DNA of 64,000 nt from Wenjunlia vitaminophila DSM 41686 (GCF_000380165.1 NZ_KB904650.1:22841-86840); one strand, 5' to 3'. Positions 52,721-61,771 are shown, counted from the stretch's first letter. Numbers and translations are program-made. Notes: generated by a model from the letters alone, not told the origin.

Positions 52721-54241
52721 GTGGTGACGGAGCACGATCAGGTCCGCGGCGTGGGGGCCGTGGCCTGCTGGGGCACGGTGCTGGTCGTGCTGCTGCCCGC
52801 GCTGGTCCTGCACGCGCTGGACGCCAGGTTCGGGGCGGCCCTCGCCCTCCAGTGCGTGGTGGTCGCCCACAGCGGCGCGGCCCTGGCCCGGGTCCTCACC
52901 GACACCACGGTCCGTCTGGTGGCGTTCGGCTTCTGGCTGTTCTCCTACGTCTGGCTGGGCCTGGCGCCGTTGGCCATGCTCACCACCGACAGCTACCCGC
53001 GCGGCTTCCTCGTGGACGACCGCACCGCGTTCACCGCCACCGCGGTCGTCGAGGCCGGCCTGCTGGCGTACAGCGCCGGCTCCGCCCTCGGGGCGCTGCG
53101 GGCGCACCGGGGGTCCACGGTGATCGAGCCGGTGCTGGCCCGCCGGGTGGCCCCGGTGCGGGTGCTGCTGCTGTGCGGGCTGACCCTGGTGCTCGCCGTG
53201 GTGCTGGTCCCGCGGCTGGGCGGCGTCAGCACGTTCTTCGCCAGCCGGCAGGCCGCCAACGAGGCCGGCGGGGCCGCGGGCGCCGGCGGCTCCCCCGGTC
53301 GGGCCCTGGCCGCCTGGGGGCTGTCCGTGCCCGCGTTCTGGGCGTTACTCGCCCTGGCCCACGTTCCCCGGCTGGACCGCGGGGACCGGCTGCTGCGGGG
53401 GCTGCGCCGCCTCCTGCTGCCGGCCCTGCTCGCCCTGAACGTCGTGGTCAACAACCCGGTGAGCCAGCCCAGGTTCTGGGCCGGGACGGCGCTGCTCGCG
53501 CTGGTCTTCGCCGCTCCGGCGCTGCGCCGCCCCCGGGTCTTCCGCTACGCCGCGGCCGCGCTGATGGTGACGGTGCTCGCGGTCTTCCCGTACAGCGACT
53601 ACTTCCGCTACGACGAACGCGAGCAGGTGCGGGTGGTGTCCCTGGCCGAGCAGTTCACCACCAACGGGGACTACGACGCGTACCAGCAGATCCAGACCGG
53701 GCTGAGCCAGGTCCAGGAGGAGGGGCACACGCCGTCCGCTGCCCTGGGCCCCTGGGTGTTCTTCGTGCCACGGGCGATGTGGCCGGACAAGCCGGGCGAC
53801 GCCGGGGTGCTGATCGCCCGGCACGCCGGCTACGAGTTCGACAACCTCTCCGCGCCGCTGTGGATCGAGAGCTACCTGTGGGCCGGGACCCCGGCGGTGG
53901 TGGTGGTGTTCGCCCTGATCGGCGCGGTGGGGCGGCGGATCGACCGGGCGCGGGAACGGCTCCGCGGGCGGCCCGGCACCCTCGCCGCCCTGCTGGTCCC
54001 GGCGTTCGCCTTCTACCAGTTGATCCTGCTGCGCGGCAGCCTGATGGCGGCGATGGGGCCGCTGGTGCTGCTGGTGCTCATCCCGCTGTGCCTGTCCACC
54101 GCGGTGTCCCACCGGGCCCCGCCGGCCGCCTCCGAACCGACCCACCGTCCGACCCCCAGGGTCCCGGTCCCGCGGCGGGGGCCCGCGGCGACCGGTCCCA
54201 CGGCCCGGGGTTCACAGGAGAGGGGAGGGCCACCCCGGTGA
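52721..54241 (+). CDS. Wzy-like O-antigen/exopolysaccharide polymerase, TTA codon
   Basis: Integral membrane protein of 506 residues with about 11 helices. It likely polymerises lipid-linked repeat units on the outer leaflet. A loop near 195-225 and the segment SDYFRYDEREQVRVVSLAEQF before a motif FVPRAMWPDKPGDAGVLIARH resemble oligosaccharide polymerases. Codon 209 is TTA (53345-53347), a bldA target. The paired GTG at 52721/52724 is the start; the Shine-Dalgarno is weak. Its stop overlaps the Wzz start in GTGA (54238-54241). Sequence conservation in this family is low, so the role rests on topology and context. Confidence 0.75.
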   Translation: MVTEHDQVRGVGAVACWGTVLVVLLPALVLHALDARFGAALALQCVVVAHSGAALARVLTDTTVRLVAFGFWLFSYVWLGLAPLAMLTTDSYPRGFLVDDRTAFTATAVVEAGLLAYSAGSALGALRAHRGSTVIEPVLARRVAPVRVLLLCGLTLVLAVVLVPRLGGVSTFFASRQAANEAGGAAGAGGSPGRALAAWGLSVPAFWALLALAHVPRLDRGDRLLRGLRRLLLPALLALNVVVNNPVSQPRFWAGTALLALVFAAPALRRPRVFRYAAAALMVTVLAVFPYSDYFRYDEREQVRVVSLAEQFTTNGDYDAYQQIQTGLSQVQEEGHTPSAALGPWVFFVPRAMWPDKPGDAGVLIARHAGYEFDNLSAPLWIESYLWAGTPAVVVVFALIGAVGRRIDRARERLRGRPGTLAALLVPAFAFYQLILLRGSLMAAMGPLVLLVLIPLCLSTAVSHRAPPAASEPTHRPTPRVPVPRRGPAATGPTARGSQERGGPPR

Positions 54242-55914
54242 CCCGCGCCACGCGCTTCGACGACGCCTACGAGGAGCCGGACCAGCTCCGCGACCAACTG
54301 CGGCAGCTCCTGCGCTACCGAGGGCTTGTGGTGCTCGGCCTGCTGCTCGGGCTGCTCGGTGCCGGCGCGGTGTCGGTGACGGGCTCGGACGACTACACCT
54401 CCACCGGCGAGGTGGTGGTGCAGGCGATCAGCACGGCCCCGTTCGAGACCGGCGGGGTGTCAGCGGACAAGCAGCTCTCCATGGGCACCGAGAAACGGAT
54501 AGCCCAGAGCGCCACCGTGGCCTCCCGCGCCGCCCGCAGGCTCGGCGGCGGGGAGCGACCGGCGGCGCTCCGCCGCGGACTGCGGGTGAGCAACCCGCCG
54601 GACACCCAGACCCTGCGGTTCGAGTACACCGCGTCCTCCCCGGAACGGGCGGCGGAACTCGTCAACGCCTTCGTCGACTCCTACCTGGAGTACCGCGAGG
54701 ACGCCGCGGTGCGGCGGATCAACACCACCGTGGACAAGCTCGACGACGAACTGCGGCCCCTGGTCGAGCAGCGCGAGGAACTGGACCGGAAGATCGCCGA
54801 AACCTCCGACGGGCCGGCCAAGGACACCGCCGAGGCCGAGCGGAGCAGCCTGGTCACCTACATCACCGGCGTGCAGAACCGCATCTCCAACCTCAAGTCC
54901 CTGGACACCACGCCGGGGGACGTGGTCCGTGAGGGAGAGCCCCCGGCCTACCCGTCGGGGCCAGGACTGGCGATGCTGCTGCTGGTCGGCGGGGTGCTGG
55001 GGTTGGCCACCGGGCTCCTGCTCGCCTGGGTGCGCTCGGTCCTGGAGCCCCGGGTGCGCTCGGTCACCGACGTCCAACGCATCCTGCACGCGCCCGTCCT
55101 GGGCGTCCTGCCCAGGGACCGCGGCGAGACCGGCCTGCTGGTGGTCGGCCACGCCCGGCACAGCGGGCTCGCCGAGGCGTACCGCACGGTGGCCTTCCGC
55201 ATCGCGCACGACCAGGGGTTCGGCGGCCGGGGCAGCCTGCTGGTGGTCGCGCCGCGGGACCTGCGGGAGAACCGCGACGCCGCGGCCCTGGCGGTGAACC
55301 TCTCCGGCGCGCTGACCGAGATCGGCCACGAGGTGGTGCTGGTCGAGGCGGACCTGCGCAACCCGAGGCTCGCCACCCAGCTCCCGGTCATCGGGGTGCC
55401 GCCGACGCCGGACGTGGCGGCCTGGCCCCAGGCCCGGCCGTTCCCGGTGGACGCGGGCGAGGCCGGCAGGTTCGGCCTGATCCCCGGACGCCGGGTGCCC
55501 AACGTGGCGAGGGCCCTGTCCTCCCCCCAGATGGGGCGGGTGCTGGCGGCGCCGGCCGGCCCCGAGCAGTCGGTGGTGGTGGTCACCAGGCCGCTGCTCG
55601 TCCACGCCGACGGACTGGCGATGGCCAAACGGGTGAACGGGGTGCTGGTGGTCTGCGACCTCACCGAGACCAGGCGGGACGACCTGGACCGGATGGCCGA
55701 GCTGATCACCGGGGCCGGCGGGCGGGTGCTGGGGGCGGTGCTGGTCCCGGGTGACCGGCGGGGGCCGCTGCGCCGGCTGGTGGACGCGGGCCCGGCCCAG
55801 CACACGCCCCGCAGGGGCGGCGACCCGTGGCGGGGCCCGGCGGACGCCTCCACCCACCGGGGCGGGGCCGCCGGGTGGCACGGCGACGACGGCCCGCTGG
55901 CGTACCGGCGTTGA
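54238..55914 (+). CDS. Wzz chain-length protein fused to degenerate BY-kinase domain
   Basis: Polysaccharide co-polymerase controlling chain length, 558 residues. TM1 (about 29-47) and TM2 (about 242-268) flank an external coiled-coil region. A cytosolic MinD/BY-kinase-like domain follows (about 290-520). Where a Walker A loop (GKSxTxxN) should be, the sequence reads APRDLRENRDAAAL with no GKT/S; Walker A' remains as VVLVEADLRNP. The C-terminus lacks a Tyr cluster, having only one Tyr (LAYRR). So it is probably a pseudokinase. It is coupled to the polymerase (GTGA) and to the flippase (TTGA). Confidence 0.85.
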   Translation: MTRATRFDDAYEEPDQLRDQLRQLLRYRGLVVLGLLLGLLGAGAVSVTGSDDYTSTGEVVVQAISTAPFETGGVSADKQLSMGTEKRIAQSATVASRAARRLGGGERPAALRRGLRVSNPPDTQTLRFEYTASSPERAAELVNAFVDSYLEYREDAAVRRINTTVDKLDDELRPLVEQREELDRKIAETSDGPAKDTAEAERSSLVTYITGVQNRISNLKSLDTTPGDVVREGEPPAYPSGPGLAMLLLVGGVLGLATGLLLAWVRSVLEPRVRSVTDVQRILHAPVLGVLPRDRGETGLLVVGHARHSGLAEAYRTVAFRIAHDQGFGGRGSLLVVAPRDLRENRDAAALAVNLSGALTEIGHEVVLVEADLRNPRLATQLPVIGVPPTPDVAAWPQARPFPVDAGEAGRFGLIPGRRVPNVARALSSPQMGRVLAAPAGPEQSVVVVTRPLLVHADGLAMAKRVNGVLVVCDLTETRRDDLDRMAELITGAGGRVLGAVLVPGDRRGPLRRLVDAGPAQHTPRRGGDPWRGPADASTHRGGAAGWHGDDGPLAYRR

Positions 55915-57458
55915 GCCGGTCGGGCACGTGGCGCGGCACGCGCGGCGGGACGGACCGCAGCGGTGTCCGCGGCACGGTGCGCGGCGGCTGGTTCGGCTTC
56001 CTGGGTTCCGCGGTGACCGCGGTCTTCGGGTTCCTGCTGGTCACCGTGGTCACCAGGGCGGCGGGGGCGGCGCAGGCCGGCGCGGTGTTCACCGGGGTCG
56101 CGGCGTTCACGGTGGCCACGCACGCCAGCAAGTTGGGCGCGGACACCGGTCTGGTGCGCTTCGTCTCCCGGGACCTGGCGACGACCGGCGGGGCGGGGGT
56201 CCCGGCGCTGCTGCGCACCGCGGTGCTGCCGGGCGCCGCGCTGAGCACCGTGGGAGCGGTGGTGCTGTTGGCGGCGCCCGACCTGGCGACGGGGCTGCTG
56301 CCCGAGCTCTCCCCGGGTCAGGCGCGGTCGGTGGTGCGGATGTTCGCGGTGTGCTGGCCGGTGACGACGGTGTCCCTGGTGCTGCTGGGCGCCACCCGGG
56401 GCCACGGCACGGTGCTGCCGTTCGTCGGGGTGGAGCAGGTGGGCAAGCCGGTGCTGCGGGTGCTGCTGGCGCTGCCCGTGGCGGTGCTCGCCCCCGGGGT
56501 GCTGGGTCTTTCCGCGGCCTGGCTGCTGCCGTCGCTGCTCGGCGCGGTGGCGGCCGCCCTCGCGGTGCGCCGGCTCACCCGGGCCCTGGGACCGGGGCCG
56601 GCCACCCCGCCCGGCCAGTCCCGCGCGTTCTGGGCCTTCTCCGGGCCGCGGGCGGTGTCGTCGGTGTGCGACATCGCCGCGGTGTGGATCGGGGTGCTGG
56701 TCCTGTCCGCGGTGAGCGGGAGCGCCGAGGCCGGGATCTACACGGCGATCGGGCGCCTGGTGACCGCCGGCACACTGCTCCAGCTCGCGGTCCGCCTCGC
56801 GGTGGCCCCGCAGATCTCCCGGACCATGGCCGGCGGCGACCTGGCCGGGGCGGAGCACCTGCACCGCCTGTCCACCCGGTGGATCGTGCTGTTCTCCTGG
56901 CCGCTGTTCGTGCTGCTCGCGGCGTTCCCGGGGACCGCCCTGGGGATCTTCGGGGCCGGTTTCGCCTCCGGCGCCACGGCGCTCGCGGTGCTCAGCGTGG
57001 CCTGCGCGGTCAACGTCGCGGTGGGCAACGCCCAGACGGTGATCCTGATGGCGGGGCGCAGCACCTGGAACCTGGCGGTGGCCGGCGCCGCGTCCGTGGT
57101 GCAGGTGGGGTGCGCGGTGGTGCTGGTGCCGCGGCACGGGGTGCTGGGGGCGGCGTTGGCGTTCGCCGCGGCCATGGTGCTGGACAACGTGGCGTCGGCG
57201 CTGCTGGTCCGCCGGCGGCTGCGCTTCACCACGGTGGACCGGGGGTACGCCGCCGCCGCCGGGGTCGGCCTGTGCGGGGTGGCGGCGGTGGCGCTGCCGA
57301 CGCGGTTGCTCGCCGGGGACGGCCCGGCGGGTCTGGTGGCCGCCGCCGTTTTGGCCTGTGGCGCCGTGGCGGTGGGCACCTGGCGCTATCGTGAGGCGCT
57401 GGGGGCGGCGGAGTTCCTGGGTGCCCTGAGGCAGCGGCCCGCGCGGGAGTTGCCGTGA
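55911..57458 (+). CDS. Wzx-type polysaccharide flippase
   Basis: MATE/MOP-superfamily exporter moving lipid-linked repeat units across the membrane, 515 residues with about 12-14 helices. It starts GGWFGFLGSAVTAVFGFLLVTVVTRAAGA (quoted in part: GWFGFLGSAVTAVFGF), the usual Wzx opening, with LVRFVSRDLA and IYTAIGRLVTAG internal repeats. The TTG at 55911 overlaps the Wzz stop (TTGA); a GTG at 55977 would remove 22 residues. Both are plausible, and coupling favours the former. Function is inferred from fold and neighbours. Confidence 0.82.
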   Translation: MSRSGTWRGTRGGTDRSGVRGTVRGGWFGFLGSAVTAVFGFLLVTVVTRAAGAAQAGAVFTGVAAFTVATHASKLGADTGLVRFVSRDLATTGGAGVPALLRTAVLPGAALSTVGAVVLLAAPDLATGLLPELSPGQARSVVRMFAVCWPVTTVSLVLLGATRGHGTVLPFVGVEQVGKPVLRVLLALPVAVLAPGVLGLSAAWLLPSLLGAVAAALAVRRLTRALGPGPATPPGQSRAFWAFSGPRAVSSVCDIAAVWIGVLVLSAVSGSAEAGIYTAIGRLVTAGTLLQLAVRLAVAPQISRTMAGGDLAGAEHLHRLSTRWIVLFSWPLFVLLAAFPGTALGIFGAGFASGATALAVLSVACAVNVAVGNAQTVILMAGRSTWNLAVAGAASVVQVGCAVVLVPRHGVLGAALAFAAAMVLDNVASALLVRRRLRFTTVDRGYAAAAGVGLCGVAAVALPTRLLAGDGPAGLVAAAVLACGAVAVGTWRYREALGAAEFLGALRQRPARELP

Positions 57459-57573
57459 CGACGGTGCGCCTGGGACGCCGCGCACGCGCCCCCGCCACCG
57501 TTCCACCGCACCGCCCACAACCGCACGAGCTGCACCGCACCCGTTCCACCGTCCCGCTTCCCAGGGGGGAACC

Positions 57574-59085
57574 GTGTCCGTGACCAGCCGAAGACCACGA
57601 CTCGCCGCCGCGTCGGTGGCGGTGACCACCCTCGCCGTCGCCGCCCTGAGCACCGCCGCGGGACCGGCCGCCGCGGCCGGGGAGCCCACCATCACCGCCG
57701 ACCCCATGAGCACCTGGCAGACCAACGGCGTGGTGTGGACGCTGGCCCACGCCAACGGCGTGGTCTACGTGGGCGGCACCTTCAGCAAGGTCCGGCCGCC
57801 GGGCGCGGCGCCCGGCACCAGCGAGGTGGCCCGCACCAACTTCGCCGCGTTCGACGCGACCACCGGCAAGCTGCTGGACTGCGCGCCTGCGTTCACCGGG
57901 GGCGCGGGCACGGTCCGGGCCCTGGAGGTGTCGCCCGACGGGAAACGGCTGTACGTCGGCGGCTCGTTCAGCCGGGCCGGTACGGTCAGCGTCTCCAACG
58001 CCGCCGCGGTGAACACCGCGGACTGCACCGTGGCCACGTCCTGGCGTCCGGTGGTCACGGCCACCGTGCGGGCGATCGAGTCCTCCGGCTCGACGGTCTA
58101 CCTCGGCGGTGACTTCGGCGCCGTGCAGGGGCAGACCAGGCAGCGGGTGGCCGCGGTGACCGGCACGGGCTCCCTGCTGCCGTTCCGGGCCACGCTGGAC
58201 GCCCCGGTGCGGGCGATCACCGCGTCCCCGGCCCACGGCAAGGTGCTGGTCGGAGGGGACTTCAACGTGGTCAACGGCGCCTCGTCGCGGGCGCTCGCGG
58301 CGTTGGACCCCACCTCGGGCGCCACCAAGAAGACGTTTCCCAACTGGCTCCCGAGCGCGTCCGCGGTCAAGGGCCTGGCCAACGACGGCACCTACTTCTA
58401 CCTGGCGGCGGAGGGCACCGGGAGCTTCGACGGGCGGATCGCCGGGGTGCTCTCCACCGGGGCGATGAAGTGGCGGGACGCCTGCCTGGGCGCCACCCAG
58501 GCGGTGCTGCCGCACAAGGGGGTGCTGTACAGCGTCTCCCACGCGCACAACTGCGGAACCACGCCGGGGGGCTTCCCCGAGCACAGCAACCGGCAGCACC
58601 TGCTGGCGCAGTCCGTCGCGGACAAGACGATCCTGCCGTGGTTCCCCGACACCAACGACGGCATCGGCGAGGGCATCGGCCCGCGGGCCATGACCATGAC
58701 CACCGGGGAGATCCTCTGGGTCGGCGGCGAGTTCACCTCGGTGAACGGGAAGGCGCAGCAGGGGTTGACCCGGTTCCCGGCCTCCCCCGACACCGGCGCC
58801 CCGCAGGTGCCGATCCTCAGCGGGGCCAGCACCGCAGCCGGGAAGATCACCCTGTCCTGGAAGGCATCCTGGGACCGGGACGACGGGACGCTCACCTACC
58901 GGCTCTACCGGGACGGGGTGTTCCTCAAGGCCCTGAGCCGCAGTTCGCGGTACTGGGACCGGCCGACCATCAGCTACACCGACACCGTCACGCCCGGCTC
59001 CCAGCACCGGTACTCCCTGGAGGTCACCGACGGGGAGAACATGTCCGGTCGCAACGGCCCGGTGTACGTCACCGCGCTGGGCTGA
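57574..59085 (+). CDS. Secreted beta-propeller plus fibronectin-III-like protein
   Basis: Exported protein of 503 residues with signal peptide (about 1-35, ending AAAAGEP). The body consists of repeats such as VYVGGTFSKV, LYVGGSFSRAG, VYLGGDFGAV, VLVGGDFNVV and LWVGGEFTSVNG. These are DUF5122-like propeller blades with a recurrent VGG(D/S/E)F core. The final 90 residues (about 412-503) form an FN3-like module (KITLSWKASWDRDDGTLTYRLY). The GTG at 57574 follows GGGGGGA. It lies between the flippase and a TagD-like gene, so it may bind or shape the exported polymer. No catalytic residues are evident. Confidence 0.82.
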   Translation: MSVTSRRPRLAAASVAVTTLAVAALSTAAGPAAAAGEPTITADPMSTWQTNGVVWTLAHANGVVYVGGTFSKVRPPGAAPGTSEVARTNFAAFDATTGKLLDCAPAFTGGAGTVRALEVSPDGKRLYVGGSFSRAGTVSVSNAAAVNTADCTVATSWRPVVTATVRAIESSGSTVYLGGDFGAVQGQTRQRVAAVTGTGSLLPFRATLDAPVRAITASPAHGKVLVGGDFNVVNGASSRALAALDPTSGATKKTFPNWLPSASAVKGLANDGTYFYLAAEGTGSFDGRIAGVLSTGAMKWRDACLGATQAVLPHKGVLYSVSHAHNCGTTPGGFPEHSNRQHLLAQSVADKTILPWFPDTNDGIGEGIGPRAMTMTTGEILWVGGEFTSVNGKAQQGLTRFPASPDTGAPQVPILSGASTAAGKITLSWKASWDRDDGTLTYRLYRDGVFLKALSRSSRYWDRPTISYTDTVTPGSQHRYSLEVTDGENMSGRNGPVYVTALG

Positions 59086-59101
59086 CCTGTGAGGGGGTGA
59101 C

Positions 59102-59530
59102 ATGACGCGACGCGTGGGGTACGCGCCGGGGGTGTACGACCTGTTCCACGTCGGGCACCTGAACATCCTGCGGCACGCCAGGAGCCGCTGCGACCACCTG
59201 GTGGCGGGCGTGGTCTCCGACGAGATGGCGGCCCTGGCCAAGGGCAGGGCGCCGGTGGTGCCGCTCCCGGAGCGGCTGGAGATCGTCCGCAGCGTGCGGT
59301 TCGTGGACGCCGCGTTCGTCGAGACGGTGCCGGACAAGCTCGAGACCTGGCGGCAGGTCCGGTTCGACGTGATCTTCAAGGGTGACGACTGGCGGGGCAC
59401 CGAGAAGGGCGACCGGCTGGAACGGGACTTCGCCACCGTCGGGGTGGAGGTGGTGTACCTGCCGTACACCGTGCACACCTCGAGCACCCTGCTGCGCCGG
59501 GCGCTGCACCAGCTCCTGGACAGCGCCTGA
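59102..59530 (+). CDS. Glycerol-3-phosphate cytidylyltransferase-like (TagD/RfaE2 type)
   Basis: Cytidylyltransferase-family enzyme of 142 residues, expected to make CDP-glycerol or another CDP-alcohol/ADP-sugar precursor. The nucleotide-binding HxGH appears in YAPGVYDLFHVGHLNIL, followed by RSVRFVDAAF, IFKGDDWRGTEKGD and YLPYTVHTSSTLLR (ISSTxIR-type loop). The ATG at 59102 follows GAGGGGG. It ends 63 bp from a convergent CDP-alcohol phosphotransferase, which could use its product. Which alcohol or sugar is activated cannot be told. Confidence 0.85.
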   Translation: MTRRVGYAPGVYDLFHVGHLNILRHARSRCDHLVAGVVSDEMAALAKGRAPVVPLPERLEIVRSVRFVDAAFVETVPDKLETWRQVRFDVIFKGDDWRGTEKGDRLERDFATVGVEVVYLPYTVHTSSTLLRRALHQLLDSA

Positions 59531-59546
59531 CGGCACCCCGGCGGCA

Positions 59547-59576
59547 CCGCCCGGCCGGCCGCGCCAGGCCGGGCGG
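59547..59576. terminator. Bidirectional terminator
   Basis: CCGCCCGGCC (59547-59556) and GGCCGGGCGG (59567-59576) form a 10-bp stem with a 10-nt loop, between two convergent genes. Confidence 0.7.
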
Positions 59577-59592
59577 GCGGCGCCGTCCCGCG

Positions 59593-60312
59593 TCACACCC
59601 GCGACAGCTCCCGGAACCACTTCACGCAGAACGCCACCAGGAACAGCACCTGGGCGGCGAGGAACGCGCAGTACAGCACGAGGAACACGTCGTGGTCGCC
59701 GAGGAACAGGAAGACCGCGCAGAACAGCCCGTAGTCGGCGGGCAGCAGGGCCAGGGAGCGCAGGGTGGAGGGGGGTGCGGGGGGCGGCGCCACCGGCGCG
59801 TTGGCCGCCGCGGCCCGCTTCAACTGCTCGGTGAGGACTCCCCCGAAGAAGACCAGCACGGCAGCGCCCTGGAAGACGATGGGGACCAGCAGGAACGCGG
59901 TGTCCGGCAGGTCGAAGAACCGGTAGAACGAGATCAGCACCGCCATGTGCAGGAAGAGCAGCTTGGCACAGTCCACCAGGTGGTCCAGCCACTCACCCGA
60001 CGGGTGCTGGGTCCCGGTCAGCCGGGCGAGCTGGCCGTCCGCCGAGTCCAGGGCGAAGCCGACCACCAGGGCGGCGAACACACCGACGGCCACCGGGCGG
60101 GTGGGGGAGGCAACGGCGATGGTGGCGATGGCCCCGCCGGTGCAGCCGGCGCTGACCAGCGTCACCTGGTTGGGGGTGAGCCCCAACCGGTGCGCGGCGG
60201 CGGCTAACACCCGGCCCGCCGGCCGGTTGACCAGACGGGAGTAGAACGACACCCCCTTACCCGACTTCTGCGCCGCCGCCAGTTCCCTGAGGGTCTGGCC
60301 GAACCCGGACAT
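59593..60312 (-). CDS. CDP-alcohol phosphotransferase, TTA codon
   Basis: Integral membrane enzyme of 239 residues with about six helices. It carries the complete CDP-alcohol signature D89-x2-D92-G-x2-A-R-x8-G-x3-D110-x3-D114. These enzymes join a phospho-alcohol from a CDP donor to a lipid or glycan acceptor. The long C-terminal loop has APPPAPPST. Codon 36 is TTA (60207-60205), a bldA target. The ATG at 60312 follows GGGAGGGG. It starts 40 bp from the divergent beta-helix lipoprotein and is convergent with the TagD-like gene, which may make its donor. Inositol and glycerol are the commonest alcohols; the substrate is not determined. Confidence 0.87.
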   Translation of the reverse strand: MSGFGQTLRELAAAQKSGKGVSFYSRLVNRPAGRVLAAAAHRLGLTPNQVTLVSAGCTGGAIATIAVASPTRPVAVGVFAALVVGFALDSADGQLARLTGTQHPSGEWLDHLVDCAKLLFLHMAVLISFYRFFDLPDTAFLLVPIVFQGAAVLVFFGGVLTEQLKRAAAANAPVAPPPAPPSTLRSLALLPADYGLFCAVFLFLGDHDVFLVLYCAFLAAQVLFLVAFCVKWFRELSRV

Positions 60313-60352
60313 CTCCCGCCCCTCCCGATCACCCGCCGCCCCGAAGGGAATC

Positions 60353-61729
60353 ATGATGGCAGGTCCCCAACGCCCGTCCGGGAAGAGCACACGGGTCCGC
60401 GACGCCACCGCCGTCAGCGACACCACGGCGGCCAGGGGCCGCAGGGCGCTGCTCGCGGGGGGCGCCGCGCTCGCCGCCACCGGTCTGCTCGCCGGCTGCG
60501 ACGGCGGCCGTCCCGCGCCCGCGCCCACCGACCGCCCCAGCTACGCCCCGTCCGCACCCGCCGTCCGCGGACGGCAGCCGGCCGGCGAGGGGACGGTGAA
60601 CGTGGTCACCGACTTCGGCGCCAGGGGCGACGGGCGCACCGACGACAGCGAGGCGTTCTCCAGGGCGTACCGGTACGCGGCGTCCCGGGTGTGGGACCAC
60701 GTGGGGCGCACCGTGCTGGACATCCCGCCGGGCAGCTACGTCATCCGCCGCCCCGCGGCGCTGCTCGACGGGGACCAGCCGGACCGCAAGGCGAACGGCC
60801 TGCGGTTCCGGGGCGCCGGCAAGCGGATGACCGAGATCGTGTTCGCCCCGGCGACCTCGAAGGACGCCTACCTGTGCCGCAACGACGACATGTGGGCCAA
60901 CCTGATGTTCGAGCAGTTGCGCTTCCGTTCGGCGACGCCCGGGGCCTCGTTCTTCCACTCGTACTCCACCGGCCAGGCCCAGGACTACCGGTTCACCGAG
61001 TGCGAGTGGACCGGCGAGTGGACGTACGGCCTCGCCCTGGACGGCAGCAACACCAACTCCGAGATGCGCTGGGAGGCCTGCCGGGTGGGCGGCGCGTACC
61101 GAAGGGCGTTCCTCTACTCGGGCCTGTCGGAGCGGGCGCGGGACCCGCAGCGGCAGGACCAGTTCCTCAACTACTGGTTCACCGACATGAAGGTCGAGTA
61201 CGAGTGGGGCAACTTCCTGGAGTTCCCCTACGGCGGTTCGATCACCTGCCGGGGCGGCTCCTACATCGTCACCGGGCGGCGTCCGACGGACACCGAGGAG
61301 TACGGCCGCACCAGCACCTTCTTCCGTTTCCCGAGGACCAGGCACTTCGACGCGGTGCAGCGCTTCCACGCCGAGGACATCCGCTTCGAGGTCCGCGACC
61401 CCGACGTGCTGGTGATCGACTGTGCCTGGGGCAGCGGCACGGTGCACTTCAACGACTGCGACGACACCGCGAACGCGTTCAAGGACTTCTCCGACGGCGT
61501 CCGTCCGCACCGGTACCGGATCGGTCCGCGCGGCCCCCTGGTCCGCTACGACTCGTGCCAGCTCACCGGACGGCACCAGTACACCGTGGCCGACCCGATC
61601 CCGTCAGGACGGTCGGTGGCCCGCTACGACATGTGCCTGTTCCGGAACCACCCGGTGAACTCCTTCGCGGTGCTCAGCGGCGCCGCCGAGGCCGGCCAGG
61701 TCAGGTTCGTGGACTGCCTGGGGCGTTGA
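60353..61729 (+). CDS. Tat-exported lipoprotein with right-handed beta-helix (pectate-lyase-like)
   Basis: Extracellular lipoprotein of 458 residues. RGRRALLAGGAALAATGLLAGC combines a twin-arginine with a lipobox (Cys49; quoted in part: GRRALLAGGAALAATGLLAG). The mature body opens NVVTDFGARGDGRTDDSEAF, the classic pectate-lyase_3/GH28-type beta-helix start. It continues with parallel-helix turns such as FEQLRFRSATPG, FTECEWTGEW, WEACRVGG, FTDMKVEYEW and RFVDCLGR. It may be a lyase, hydrolase or binding protein for the polysaccharide; no catalytic set is clear. The ATG at 60353 follows GAAGGGA. Position at the end of the locus suggests a tailoring or anchoring role. Confidence 0.82.
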   Translation: MMAGPQRPSGKSTRVRDATAVSDTTAARGRRALLAGGAALAATGLLAGCDGGRPAPAPTDRPSYAPSAPAVRGRQPAGEGTVNVVTDFGARGDGRTDDSEAFSRAYRYAASRVWDHVGRTVLDIPPGSYVIRRPAALLDGDQPDRKANGLRFRGAGKRMTEIVFAPATSKDAYLCRNDDMWANLMFEQLRFRSATPGASFFHSYSTGQAQDYRFTECEWTGEWTYGLALDGSNTNSEMRWEACRVGGAYRRAFLYSGLSERARDPQRQDQFLNYWFTDMKVEYEWGNFLEFPYGGSITCRGGSYIVTGRRPTDTEEYGRTSTFFRFPRTRHFDAVQRFHAEDIRFEVRDPDVLVIDCAWGSGTVHFNDCDDTANAFKDFSDGVRPHRYRIGPRGPLVRYDSCQLTGRHQYTVADPIPSGRSVARYDMCLFRNHPVNSFAVLSGAAEAGQVRFVDCLGR

Positions 61730-61771
61730 AGCCCGCGCCGGCCCGGGCGGCGGCGTTCGGCGCCGGGGTCG

